DNA from: an uncultured Rhizobiaceae group bacterium
GTDB lineage: Bacteria > Pseudomonadota > Alphaproteobacteria > Rhizobiales > Rhizobiaceae
Length of the DNA stretch: 64,000 nucleotides
Assembly (NCBI GenBank): GCA_937958815.1
Contig: CALGMR010000014.1
Location: 1-64,000 of the forward strand
Reading direction: 5' to 3'
This document shows positions 36,110 to 44,192 of this stretch, piece by piece. The notes beneath the pieces are model-generated. The model ran no database searches, was not told where the DNA came from, and worked only from the letters and a program-made list of their open reading frames with translations. Position numbers and translations under genes: made by a program. Position 1 is the stretch's first letter. Every line of letters begins with the position of its first letter.

Positions 36110-36184
36110 ATGAGAAATATTTTTTACATCATTGGTGTCATCGTGGTCGTGGCCGCTGTTCTGCGTTTTGCTGGAATTATGTAA
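36110..36184 (+). CDS. 24-residue single-helix membrane microprotein (paralogue 1)
   Basis: A 24-codon gene. The protein begins MRNIFYIIGVIVVVAAVLRF and ends with four more residues (AGIM). It is one membrane helix with almost no soluble part. The gene is supported by AAAGGAG nine bases before the ATG, a perfect sigma-EcfG promoter upstream, a strong terminator 27 nt after the stop, and a paralogue at 51053-51127 that shares the FYIIGV core. I know of no assigned function. It may bind a membrane protein or affect the membrane during stress. Confidence 0.82.
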   Translation: MRNIFYIIGVIVVVAAVLRFAGIM

Positions 36185-36210
36185 AACAAAAATGCAAATT
36201 TAAATGATTT

Positions 36211-36250
36211 TGCCCGTCGAGTTTTAAACTTGGTGGGCATTTTTGTTTTC
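36211..36250 (+). terminator. Intrinsic terminator after the microprotein gene
   Basis: Arms beginning TGCCC and ending GGGCA (36211-36239) form a near-continuous 14-bp stem with G-T pairs, followed by TTTTTGTTTT. It makes the microprotein gene a separate transcript of roughly 160 nt. Confidence 0.85.
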
Positions 36251-36277
36251 CACTCTCTCAATTTTTAAGAGGCGACC

Positions 36278-36769
36278 ATGCTCAATAAATTGCGCAACTT
36301 TTCAGCGACTATCGTTTTATCTTCCCTTTTCACCGTTTCTGCGTTCGCCGAGCAAGTGGGAGAGATTGACGTAGATTGGATTGGCAATGACATCATTATC
36401 GACGCAATTGTTGACCCCAAGGTTCAGGGCGTGACATGCCACATTGCCTATTTTGAACGTGGTTTGATTGATCGGTTGCAAAAAGGCAATTGGTTTGAAG
36501 ATCCCTCAAACTCATCGATCTCCTGTCGGCAGACGGGACCAATAAAAATTGGTGATATTGAATTGGACGAAGAGGGAGAACAGGTTTTCAAAGAACGCCG
36601 CTCGATCATCCTCAAATCTCTGCGTGTGAAGCGTGTTTTTGATGCAAAAAACCAGACACTCATCTACTTGGCCCATTCTGAACGGGTACAAAACGGTTCA
36701 GCAAAAACATCAATTTCCACTGTCCCCCTATATCCAGGCACATTGGATACACTTAGGGTTGCAAATTAG
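36278..36769 (+). CDS. creA: CreA family periplasmic protein
   Basis: 163-residue protein with a signal peptide ending at SAFA-EQ (about residue 24). EQVGEIDVDWIGNDIIIDA, the GVTCHIAYFERG cysteine segment and SCRQTGPI are landmarks of the CreA family, whose function is unknown. Two cysteines in the mature part may form a disulfide. It follows a terminator, so it has its own promoter, not identified. It converges on the AI-2E family gene. Confidence 0.87.
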   Translation: MLNKLRNFSATIVLSSLFTVSAFAEQVGEIDVDWIGNDIIIDAIVDPKVQGVTCHIAYFERGLIDRLQKGNWFEDPSNSSISCRQTGPIKIGDIELDEEGEQVFKERRSIILKSLRVKRVFDAKNQTLIYLAHSERVQNGSAKTSISTVPLYPGTLDTLRVAN

Positions 36770-36822
36770 AATGCTCTTGCAAGTATAAATCTAGAACTTC
36801 CCACGCAAGTCGTACCCTCAGA

Positions 36823-37971
36823 TCAACTCTTTAAAACAGCTTCGGCCTGCACCGCTGCAGGGTCTTGCGTGTCATCACCTGACAAGAACTCTGCAAGTCC
36901 AGCAAAACCCTCAATATGGTCACACAAGACTTTCATGATGATCAGCAAGGGCACTGCAATCAGCACGCCAGCGGCGCCCCAAATAAACCCCCAAAACCCC
37001 AACGACACGAGAATGATTACAGTGTTGAGGGAAAATCGTCGCCCTAAAATCGTGGGTGTCAGAAATTGACCCTCGAAGAACGTGATAAGCAGATAAACCA
37101 AAGGAACAATCGCAGCTTCGCTCAATGTTGGGTAGGTTATGATCGCCACGCTTGCCGATATCAAAACACCCATCAATGCTCCCACATAGGGAAGAAAGTT
37201 TAAAAGGCCTGCCATGACGCCCCATAAAAGAGGGTTAGGCATTCCAAGCAACCAAAATGATCCACCAACCAGAACACCAATCACTATGTTGATGCTGCTG
37301 ACGGTCAGAAGATATTGGGAGACATCGTGTTCAATGGCGCTGATCACCCGAAGAGCTTTCTTTTTATCGCTCAACTTGGGCAGAACACGTAGGGTTTTCC
37401 GATAGAACATATCGCGTGACACGAGGAGGAAAAAGCTCAAAACCAAAGTAAGAATGACCGAAGCAGCAATCGCGGCAAAATCATTGGCGGCACGCGCGAT
37501 TAAACCGCCTGGATGCACCATCACTTGATTGGACGATCTGTTGGCTCCACCATTGGCGATCCTCTCAACCTCTTTCGTTGCTTCACTGAACGTTGCCATG
37601 GGAGTTTGTATTGCACTCAATTTGGCATTCAGTTTTTTCCCGATAGATGGGGCTTCGGACACCAACTCTGAAAACGGTTCTGCCAAAGTGACAAAACCCA
37701 ACCCAACGGCGCTCGCGAATGAGAAAATGAGCAAGCCGGATGAAACCGCTGATGGCAGCAAAAAGCGTTGTCCAAGCTTGATGATTGGGCTGAACGTAAG
37801 GGCAATCACAATCGCCATCACGATCGGCAGAAAAAAAGTGCGGCCATAATATAAAACAATGCATACCGCTATCACCGCTAACGTTTTGATTGCCAGTCGT
37901 GTGCTTCCGGCCAATCGAATGTCGATTGGACCTTGGCCGAGTTCTTCAAATGTAGCTTTTTCTTGTTTCAT
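36823..37971 (-). CDS. AI-2E family transporter (PerM/YdiK-like)
   Basis: Polytopic membrane protein of 382 residues with about eight helices. Family landmarks are FFLPIVMAIVIALTFSPI, the glycine-rich LPYVGALMGVL segment and FEGQFLTPTILGRRFSLNTVIILVSL (in parts) near the C-terminus. The family includes TqsA (AI-2) and many proteins of unknown cargo, some linked to sodium or osmotic stress. I start at ATG 37971; GTG 37974 is adjacent. The -10 of a perfect sigma-EcfG promoter ends only seven bases upstream, so the transcript should be leaderless or nearly so. Confidence 0.88.
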   Translation of the reverse strand: MKQEKATFEELGQGPIDIRLAGSTRLAIKTLAVIAVCIVLYYGRTFFLPIVMAIVIALTFSPIIKLGQRFLLPSAVSSGLLIFSFASAVGLGFVTLAEPFSELVSEAPSIGKKLNAKLSAIQTPMATFSEATKEVERIANGGANRSSNQVMVHPGGLIARAANDFAAIAASVILTLVLSFFLLVSRDMFYRKTLRVLPKLSDKKKALRVISAIEHDVSQYLLTVSSINIVIGVLVGGSFWLLGMPNPLLWGVMAGLLNFLPYVGALMGVLISASVAIITYPTLSEAAIVPLVYLLITFFEGQFLTPTILGRRFSLNTVIILVSLGFWGFIWGAAGVLIAVPLLIIMKVLCDHIEGFAGLAEFLSGDDTQDPAAVQAEAVLKS

Positions 37972-37978
37972 CACCGGT

Positions 37979-38003
37979 AACGCCTACTCATCTCGATGGT
38001 TCC
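37979..38003 (-). promoter_or_regulatory. Sigma-EcfG promoter for the AI-2E family gene
   Basis: On the minus strand: GGAAC (38003-37999), 16 nt, CGTT (37982-37979), a perfect consensus match. It is unusually close to the start codon at 37971. Confidence 0.78.
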
Positions 38004-38162
38004 AAGATTCTTGGGTGCCGGGCAATTTGCACTTGTGCGCGATCACTAAGCATCCGAAGCTGAGTTCGAAAAATTCTTGCAGAAAACAAGATGTTGTATT
38101 TTGCCTTATGAGCAACATGGCGTAGGGTAAAGCCCTGAACACGTCGATACAGGACTTCATGA

Positions 38163-38735
38163 GTGCATCCATTCAGATCACAGATCCGCAGCAAAACGCA
38201 TTTCCATCATCAGCGGGTGGACGATCTGTATAGCCAGTTAAATCTGGCTGAACGTGATGATTATACCCATTTCCTGACAAGTCATTTCATCGCTTTTGAT
38301 GCGTTGAACGACAGTCATTGGAGTGACTTGGTTTTGGAAACATTCATAGCGGAAAACCGCGATCTTTTAAGGTCAGACTTAGTCAAACTTGATGTCGATA
38401 TGGAAAATATCCCAAAGGTAACGTTTGGATCCAATGACTGCACAATGGGCGTTGAATATGTCCTGTCTGGTGCGCATTTTGGCAAGCAGATACTGGTTGG
38501 CCGCTGGTCTGTCTCTGATGATGACATCACTCTTTCCGCAGGAGCATATTTGCAGTCAAATCTTGGCCGCGATCTCTGGAAACGGTTTACGCAGCACTTA
38601 GATACCATCTCGCTGCGCGATCACGAAAAAGATGTCATTTTTAATAGTGCATGCTCCGCATTCGATCTATTCTCTGACAGCTACCACAAGGCGGAGTTTT
38701 CTATTGGCCGAAGCCAAGTCCAACAAGCAATCTGA
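38163..38735 (+). CDS. bphO: Biliverdin-producing heme oxygenase
   Basis: Heme oxygenase of about 190 residues that cleaves heme to biliverdin, the chromophore of the bacteriophytochrome encoded next. The proximal histidine lies in the N-terminal helix (KTHFHHQRVDDLYS). The distal-helix region reads YVLSGAHFGKQIL, similar to the YxxxGxxxGG of the family, in the divergent form found in BphO proteins. GTG 38163 is the probable start because the family begins only a few residues before the heme-ligand helix. It overlaps the phytochrome gene, so chromophore and apoprotein are made together. Confidence 0.85.
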   Translation: MHPFRSQIRSKTHFHHQRVDDLYSQLNLAERDDYTHFLTSHFIAFDALNDSHWSDLVLETFIAENRDLLRSDLVKLDVDMENIPKVTFGSNDCTMGVEYVLSGAHFGKQILVGRWSVSDDDITLSAGAYLQSNLGRDLWKRFTQHLDTISLRDHEKDVIFNSACSAFDLFSDSYHKAEFSIGRSQVQQAI

Positions 38736-41259
38736 GGTTGTTGACGTCACAAATTGTGACCGTGAACAGATTCACATACCAGGCCGCGTTCAAAGTTTCG
38801 GTTGTTTGATTGCAGTCACGTCAGACTGGATTTTCAGTCATGCGTCAAACAATGTCTCGCAAATGTTGGGTTTGGAACTCCAAACTTTGCAAGGGTTGCC
38901 TTTGCATGAAGTGATCAGCGGAGACGCGATTCATGATATCCGATCTCGCCTCCAAATCCTGACAGGGCCAGACTCAGTAGAGCGAATTTTTGGGTTGAAT
39001 GTTGGCACTGACGATCAACGCTTTGATGTGGCAGTTCACAAATCTGGACGCAGCATTGTCATGGAGTTTGAACCTGCCAGCAGCGAACAGAGAAAAGATT
39101 TTGTAAGCTATGTTCGACCGATGATTGATCGGGTTGACAAGGCCGACACCGTCGAAAAATTGAGCAGCATGGCTGCCAGACAGATCAAGGCAATCACCGG
39201 ACTTGATCGTGTGATGGTGTATCGATTTGCTGCCGATGGCACGGGAGAGGTGATAGCCGAAGCACGCAACAACGATCTAGAGCCTTTTCTGGGATTGCGA
39301 TATCCTGCGTCGGACATTCCAAAGCAGGCGCGTGCGCTTTACGAACGGAACCTTTTGAGAATTATTGCCGATGTCGATGATGAAGGCATCGTTGTTGAGC
39401 CCACTCTTGATCCCGATGGCAATCCTCTGGATTTGAGCATGAGCACGACACGTGCTGTTTCTCCAATCCATCTTGAGTACCTTAAAAATATGGGTGTTGG
39501 CGCGTCCATGTCCATCTCCATATTAAGACGCGGAAAGCTTTGGGGCATGTTTGCATGCCATCATGGAAGCGCTCTTGTGGTCTCATACGAGATGCGAACT
39601 GCACTTGAATTATTCGCTCAACTCTATTCTTACATTCTTGATCAAATGGAGACTGATCGCGAGCAAGAGATCGCAGTGCAATCCAAAATTCTTCATGATC
39701 AAGTGATGTCTCAGCTGGCTGAAGGCAGTACGATTTCTGAAAACTTTGACGAAGTCGTCAATGCTGTGAAAGATGTGATCCCATTTGATGGTGTCGTTGG
39801 ATGGCTCGATGGGGAATTCCGGTCAGTGGGCCAGGTGCCAAGCAAAGAAGAGTTTGCGGCTTTGCTGCCGTTTTTGAACACCACTGCAGCGGGGCAGGTG
39901 TACTCAACAAATTGTTTGGCAAAACATTATCCGAAAGCTGAAGATTTCAGTTCACGTGCGGCGGGCCTTCTTGCACTACCTGTATCTCGCACACCACGCG
40001 ATTATATTGTCTTGTTTCGTCAAGAAGTGGCCAAGTCGGTTCAATGGGCGGGCAATCCCACCAAACCGGTTCAAGTTGGTCCCAATGGTGTTCGTTTGAC
40101 ACCTCGCAAGAGTTTTGCAGCTTGGCAAGAAGTGGTTCGCAACCATTGTCAGGATTGGACACCGTCTCAAATGCAAACGGCTGAAGCCTTGCGTATGACT
40201 TTGCTGGAAGTCGTTCTTAGAATGAGCGACGCCAACCTGAAAGAACGGGCTCGCGCTCAAGAGCACCAAGAATTGCTCATTGCTGAACTCAATCACAGAG
40301 TTCGCAATATTTTGAATTTGATCAAAGGGTTGATCAGTCAAAGTGGCGAAAGCGCAAAAGATGTAGCCAGCTACACCAAAGTTATTGGTGGACGAGTTCA
40401 CGCTCTTGCGAGAGCCCATGATCAAATCACCAAAGAAAATTGGACGCCGGCGTCTTTTGTCGAATTGATCGCCACCGAGGCAGATGCCTATTTCCAAAAG
40501 AAGTCTGAACGCCTCATCATTGAGGGCACAGATGCCTTTATCACGCCTGCGGCTTTCACCACAATCTCGTTGGTCGTGCACGAGTTGATGACAAATTCAA
40601 TGAAGTACGGGGCGCTTTGCGACAGCAAAGGGTCTATCACAATCAATATAAAAGAAGACCCTGATGGCGCACTTCGTTTTATCTGGCAAGAGTCTGGTGG
40701 GCCGCCTGTGCAAGCACCTAAGCGGCGCGGTTTTGGATCAACGGTTATTGAGCGCTCAATTCCATTTGAACTGCAAGGACAGGCAAACATCCAGTTTCAA
40801 CTCACTGGTCTGCGCGCAGAGTTTGTTGTTCCCGCAGAATATGTGGCTTCGTTTTCGCCCCAAGGTGAAATTGAAAAACCAAAATCGGAGAGTGCAAAGA
40901 GTATGAATTTGGACCTCGATTCTGCATTAATTGTCGAAGACAATATGATCATCGCTCTCGATGCAGAGCTGATATTAGAGGATCTTGGCGTAAAAGCTGT
41001 GACTGTATGCTCATCAGTCCCACAGGCTTTAGAATGTCTCAAAAAGGAAGAAATCAATCTTGCACTGCTGGATGTCAATTTGGGCAACGAAACCAGTGAA
41101 AAGATCGCAGACATCTTAATTGAGAAAAACATCCCGTTTGCATTTGCCACTGGTTATGGGGAAACAAAGGAATTATCAAAGCGCTATCCGAACGTTCCTG
41201 TGGTGCAAAAACCATTCGATGTCACCTCTGTATCCGAGGCTTTATCAAAGCTGTTTTGA
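38704..41259 (+). CDS. bphP: Bacteriophytochrome HWE histidine kinase with C-terminal receiver domain
   Basis: Red/far-red photoreceptor of about 851 residues: PAS-GAF-PHY, HWE kinase, receiver. The biliverdin-linking Cys is Cys18 (VTNCDREQIHIPG). PASDIP (Asp204) and SPIHLEYLK (His256) mark the chromophore pocket, and PRKSF the PHY tongue. The kinase has an H-box (ELNHRVRNILNLIKG, His531), N-box ELMTNSMKYG, the WQE motif and a G-box. The receiver phosphoacceptor is about Asp790 (LLDVNLG), with an FATGY segment resembling receivers tied to the general stress response. TTG 38704 follows AAGGCGGAG and overlaps bphO; a start at 38632 would add 24 residues read inside bphO. Confidence 0.9.
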   Translation: MAEAKSNKQSEVVDVTNCDREQIHIPGRVQSFGCLIAVTSDWIFSHASNNVSQMLGLELQTLQGLPLHEVISGDAIHDIRSRLQILTGPDSVERIFGLNVGTDDQRFDVAVHKSGRSIVMEFEPASSEQRKDFVSYVRPMIDRVDKADTVEKLSSMAARQIKAITGLDRVMVYRFAADGTGEVIAEARNNDLEPFLGLRYPASDIPKQARALYERNLLRIIADVDDEGIVVEPTLDPDGNPLDLSMSTTRAVSPIHLEYLKNMGVGASMSISILRRGKLWGMFACHHGSALVVSYEMRTALELFAQLYSYILDQMETDREQEIAVQSKILHDQVMSQLAEGSTISENFDEVVNAVKDVIPFDGVVGWLDGEFRSVGQVPSKEEFAALLPFLNTTAAGQVYSTNCLAKHYPKAEDFSSRAAGLLALPVSRTPRDYIVLFRQEVAKSVQWAGNPTKPVQVGPNGVRLTPRKSFAAWQEVVRNHCQDWTPSQMQTAEALRMTLLEVVLRMSDANLKERARAQEHQELLIAELNHRVRNILNLIKGLISQSGESAKDVASYTKVIGGRVHALARAHDQITKENWTPASFVELIATEADAYFQKKSERLIIEGTDAFITPAAFTTISLVVHELMTNSMKYGALCDSKGSITINIKEDPDGALRFIWQESGGPPVQAPKRRGFGSTVIERSIPFELQGQANIQFQLTGLRAEFVVPAEYVASFSPQGEIEKPKSESAKSMNLDLDSALIVEDNMIIALDAELILEDLGVKAVTVCSSVPQALECLKKEEINLALLDVNLGNETSEKIADILIEKNIPFAFATGYGETKELSKRYPNVPVVQKPFDVTSVSEALSKLF

Positions 41260-41269
41260 TTGACTGTTA

Positions 41270-41294
41270 GGAACGTTTTAGCAGGAGCTGCGTT
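41270..41294 (+). promoter_or_regulatory. Sigma-EcfG promoter for the single-domain response regulator
   Basis: GGAAC (41270-41274), 16 nt, CGTT (41291-41294): a perfect consensus match starting ten bases after the bphP stop. The regulator's ATG lies 50 nt after the -10 element. Confidence 0.8.
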
Positions 41295-41344
41295 GTTGTG
41301 TGGAACACCGTTCAATTTGAACAGTGTAGAGCGAAAGCAAACAC

Positions 41345-41692
41345 ATGGCTCATAACACTAAAATTCTAATTGTCGAGGACGACCCGTTCTTCGCAATGGA
41401 TCTTGAAGACGGCTTCGAGTTTGCTGGCTATGAAGTGGTTGGGCCTGCAGCTGATGTTGATACAGCTCTTCAACTTATCGAAGATCACGCACCCGATATG
41501 GCATCACTGGACTACAATTTGGGCGACCAAACCAGCGTTCCAATCGCAAAGCGCTTGGCTGATTTAAAAGTTCCATTTTTGTATGTCACCGGAAAACCTT
41601 CTGAGTTGTTGCATGCGCAAGGTGCGCCCAAAGCAAAAATCGTGGCAAAGCCAACTCAGCCTGAAACTGTGCTGAAAGCATTGCAGAATTAG
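41345..41692 (+). CDS. Single-domain response regulator (receiver only)
   Basis: A 115-residue CheY-like receiver without an output domain. Acidic pocket residues are in LIVEDDPFF, the phosphoacceptor is Asp56 (ASLDYNLG), the switch Thr is in YVTGKP and the conserved Lys in VAKPTQ. It follows the bacteriophytochrome kinase but has its own sigma-EcfG promoter. It may relay or drain phosphate from HWE kinases, feeding back on PhyR. That role is inferred from known single-domain receivers in alphaproteobacterial stress signalling. Confidence 0.9.
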   Translation: MAHNTKILIVEDDPFFAMDLEDGFEFAGYEVVGPAADVDTALQLIEDHAPDMASLDYNLGDQTSVPIAKRLADLKVPFLYVTGKPSELLHAQGAPKAKIVAKPTQPETVLKALQN

Positions 41693-41761
41693 CTCGACCA
41701 TTGTGACAATGCACTTCACCCCTGCTAGGAATGTCGAAATAGAATTTGTCGAGTGAATTCC

Positions 41762-42775
41762 ATGAGTGATGTTTCCAGTTCTGATCAGCAAGACCCAAAC
41801 GTTGATGGTTTACTGTTTGCTTGCAAGCTGAATGGTCACGGCGGAGCAGAGACCATTGCCTGGGATCGATTGGCTGAAGCTATCGATGCATCCGAACCTG
41901 TGTGGGTTCATCTGGACCAAAATTCTCCGACAGTCAGAAATTGGATTATGGAGCAGAGTGGAATTGCTCCTGCCCTTATCGCGGCTTTTCTGGCCGATGA
42001 GACAAGACCTCGTGTGACGCGCAGCAGAAATGAAACGGTCGTAATTTTAAGGGGAATAAACACAAATCCGGAAGCCGATCTTGAGGATATGGTAGCAATT
42101 CGCATTTGGTGTGATGGCCAGCGGATAATCAGTCTGCGGCACCGCAGATTGATGACCCCGCGTGACATCCTTCAGCAATTGCAGGAATTTGAGAACGGGC
42201 CATCCACAATTCCGGAATTGTTCGAACGCCTGATCGCACGTTTAACTGAACGAATGGCTGGTACAATCGCTGCACTGGATGAGAGACTGGATCAACTGGA
42301 AGAAGACATTGAAGATTTGCAGGCGTCGGAAGCCAGAAAGCAACTTTCAAAATTGCGCAAAGAAGCAGTTGGTTTAAGACGTTATATTGCGCCGCAACGC
42401 GAAGCTTTGCATGATCTCAACACGGATTTTCCAAAATGGTTGTCAGACAACACCCGTATAGGATTGCGTGAAACAACAGACCGCCTGCTTCGCTATGTTG
42501 AAGAGTTGGATGCAGCGCGCGAACGCAGTCTGGTCATTAAAGATGACATCGCAAACCAAATGGCTGAATCCACCAATCGTACCCTCTATGTCTTATCCAT
42601 TGTCTCGGCCATATTTCTTCCGTTGGGATTTTTAACAGGGCTCTTCGGCATTAATATTGGCGGAATGCCAGGCGTAGAAAACCAATATGCATTTTGGATC
42701 GCGTGTATCGTAATGGTGGTTATTGCAGCAGCAGAGCTTTGGATTTTCAAAAAGCTTGGTTGGTTGTCAAAGTAG
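41762..42775 (+). CDS. CorA/ZntB family divalent cation transporter
   Basis: Membrane transporter of about 337 residues. A long cytoplasmic N-terminal funnel domain (1-270, with a coiled region LDERLDQLEEDIEDLQASEA) is followed by two C-terminal helices. The pore-entry motif reads GLFGINIGGMPG, the ZntB-like version of CorA's GMN. ZntB moves zinc, often with protons; magnesium or other metals are possible. I use ATG 41762; GTG 41753 is the alternative. No sigma-EcfG motif was seen upstream. Confidence 0.9.
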   Translation: MSDVSSSDQQDPNVDGLLFACKLNGHGGAETIAWDRLAEAIDASEPVWVHLDQNSPTVRNWIMEQSGIAPALIAAFLADETRPRVTRSRNETVVILRGINTNPEADLEDMVAIRIWCDGQRIISLRHRRLMTPRDILQQLQEFENGPSTIPELFERLIARLTERMAGTIAALDERLDQLEEDIEDLQASEARKQLSKLRKEAVGLRRYIAPQREALHDLNTDFPKWLSDNTRIGLRETTDRLLRYVEELDAARERSLVIKDDIANQMAESTNRTLYVLSIVSAIFLPLGFLTGLFGINIGGMPGVENQYAFWIACIVMVVIAAAELWIFKKLGWLSK

Positions 42776-42801
42776 CGGCCTCAATCAACCGCCATAATTT
42801 T

Positions 42802-42826
42802 GGAACTTTTTTCCTCGTTCCGTGTT
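42802..42826 (+). promoter_or_regulatory. Sigma-EcfG-type promoter for the PNPOx-fold stress protein
   Basis: GGAAC (42802-42806), 16 nt, TGTT (42823-42826). One mismatch to consensus. The ATG lies 29 nt further. Confidence 0.65.
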
Positions 42827-42855
42827 GTTCAATCCAGCAACACAGGAGCGAAGTT

Positions 42856-43335
42856 ATGAAAAACGAACACGAAAAATTCTGGTCATTGATCGACGATATC
42901 AGTGTTTGCATGGTGACAACAAACGACAATGGCACGCTGAGATCTCGCCCAATGGCGCCATATGTTGACAGCGAACACAAAACGATCCGGTTCATCACAG
43001 ATCGTTCGTCTGCAAAAGTTGAAGAACTTCATCACGACAAAGACATTGCTCTGTCGTTTGCAGACGCAGACGATTACCGATTTGCATCCGTGTCAGGTCG
43101 AGGGCAAGTGTCTACGAACCGCGACGTCATCAAGGACCTATGGGGCCCGCAATGCGATATTTGGTTTGAGGGCGATGCTGACACCGCAGATGTGGCTGTC
43201 ATCACTGTAAGGCCAGAACAAGCTGAAATTTGGGACAGTGAATCTGGCAAGGTTAAAACCGCATTCGAAATTGCCAAAGCTTATTTTACGGACGAGGTGC
43301 CTCAACTAAACGGCAATTCCAAAATAGCAATGTAA
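42856..43335 (+). CDS. Pyridoxamine 5'-phosphate oxidase-fold general stress protein
   Basis: 159-residue flavin-binding split-barrel protein related to general stress protein 26 (YdaG). It opens KFWSLIDDISVCMVTTNDNGTLRSRPM, a typical FMN-binding strand arrangement, and continues IRFITDRSSAKVEEL. Members bind FMN, FAD or F420 and act in redox stress; a specific reaction cannot be stated. ATG 42856 follows CAGGAGCG. Readings from 42694 include the end of the upstream transporter gene and were not used. Confidence 0.88.
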   Translation: MKNEHEKFWSLIDDISVCMVTTNDNGTLRSRPMAPYVDSEHKTIRFITDRSSAKVEELHHDKDIALSFADADDYRFASVSGRGQVSTNRDVIKDLWGPQCDIWFEGDADTADVAVITVRPEQAEIWDSESGKVKTAFEIAKAYFTDEVPQLNGNSKIAM

Positions 43336-43377
43336 ACCACTGTGAATTGCATACAGCTGGCTTCTGAACCCATACGT

Positions 43378-43402
43378 GGAACCATTTGGGCTGCCGGACG
43401 TT
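43378..43402 (+). promoter_or_regulatory. Sigma-EcfG promoter for the 42-residue protein and dps
   Basis: GGAAC (43378-43382), 16 nt, CGTT (43399-43402): a perfect consensus match 40 nt before the 42-codon gene. Confidence 0.8.
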
Positions 43403-43441
43403 CTATATTCTGAAGCAAATTTTTGCATGAGGAATTATTTC

Positions 43442-43570
43442 ATGACTGAACAATTCGATAAACAAGACGTCCGACAAGCTCGCAGGGGCACGAACTTGCC
43501 TGCGATACTTGTGTGCAGCCTTCTCCTTATGTTGGTTGCATGGTTCGTATTTGAACTTATCTGGGTCTAG
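43442..43570 (+). CDS. 42-residue single-helix membrane protein upstream of dps
   Basis: Small protein with a charged N-terminal 18 residues (MTEQFDKQDVRQARRGTN) and one C-terminal membrane helix (LPAILVCSLLLMLVAWFVF region). ATG 43442 follows GAGGA at nine bases; an in-frame ATG 43427 would add five residues. It has a perfect sigma-EcfG promoter and lies 23 nt before dps, so the two are likely co-transcribed. I know no function. Confidence 0.72.
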   Translation: MTEQFDKQDVRQARRGTNLPAILVCSLLLMLVAWFVFELIWV

Positions 43571-43593
43571 CCAAAACTCTGAAAGGAATAGAG

Positions 43594-44103
43594 ATGTCAA
43601 AAGCTACAGCCGTTTTATCCCCGTCTGCGAGTGTGGAGAATATGTCCATCGGCATTTCAGCTGATGACCGAGGTGAACTGTCGAAAGATCTGACAGACAT
43701 TCTCACAAGCACGTATCAACTTCTGATCAAGACGCATGTTTACCACTGGAATGTGGTCGGACCTATGTTTCATTCGCTGCATGTTATGTTGGAAGAACAA
43801 TATAACGATTTGTTCGCTGCTGCCGATGTTATCGCAGAGCGAATCCGAGCGCTTGGGCATTTGGCACCCGTAGAAGGTTCCGCTCCCGCAAAAGGTGTTA
43901 TGGACAGCAGTGCCAAAGCTGCAACCGCCCATGATATGGTCAATGATCTTATTGGCGATCACGAAAAGATCGTGCGTCTCATGCGCAAAGCAGCCAACAG
44001 CGCAGCAGATAAGGGCGATGCGGTTACAGAAGATATGTTGGTTGCGCGTCTTACATTCCACGAGAAAATTTTGTGGATGCTGCGGGCCATTTTAACGGAC
44101 TAA
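43594..44103 (+). CDS. dps: Dps family DNA-binding ferritin-like protein
   Basis: 169-residue ferritin-like protein that forms a 12-subunit shell, oxidises iron with peroxide and protects DNA. The ferroxidase ligands are visible: KTHVYHWNVVGPMFHSLH gives the His pair, and LEEQYNDLFAAADVIAERIRALG gives the Asp/Glu residues (about 65-87). The N-terminal 25 residues form a flexible tail. AAAGGA precedes the ATG. It is downstream of the 42-residue gene in a sigma-EcfG-dependent unit and ends with an intrinsic terminator. Confidence 0.95.
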   Translation: MSKATAVLSPSASVENMSIGISADDRGELSKDLTDILTSTYQLLIKTHVYHWNVVGPMFHSLHVMLEEQYNDLFAAADVIAERIRALGHLAPVEGSAPAKGVMDSSAKAATAHDMVNDLIGDHEKIVRLMRKAANSAADKGDAVTEDMLVARLTFHEKILWMLRAILTD

Positions 44104-44131
44104 GCATGCACAACAAGTTCGAAGACTTGAA

Positions 44132-44159
44132 AGGGCGTATTCAAGTATGCGCCCTTTTT
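44132..44159 (+). terminator. Intrinsic terminator after dps
   Basis: AGGGCG (44132-44137) pairs with CGCCCT (44150-44155), with extra TAT/ATG contacts inside, followed by TTTT. It separates dps from the convergent crp-ecfG-nepR unit. Confidence 0.8.
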
Positions 44160-44192
44160 CGCTGTGTTAAGTTGAGTTCAACGCTGGTGAAA

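Noticed and set aside
38632..38703. N-terminal extension of the bacteriophytochrome
   Set aside because: These codons are the bphO gene read in another frame. TTG 38704 has a good ribosome site and leaves the chromophore Cys at the usual distance from the start.
41302..41326. Second GGAAC before the single-domain receiver gene
   Set aside because: No CGTT-like element at 16 or 17 nt; the perfect site at 41270 explains the gene.
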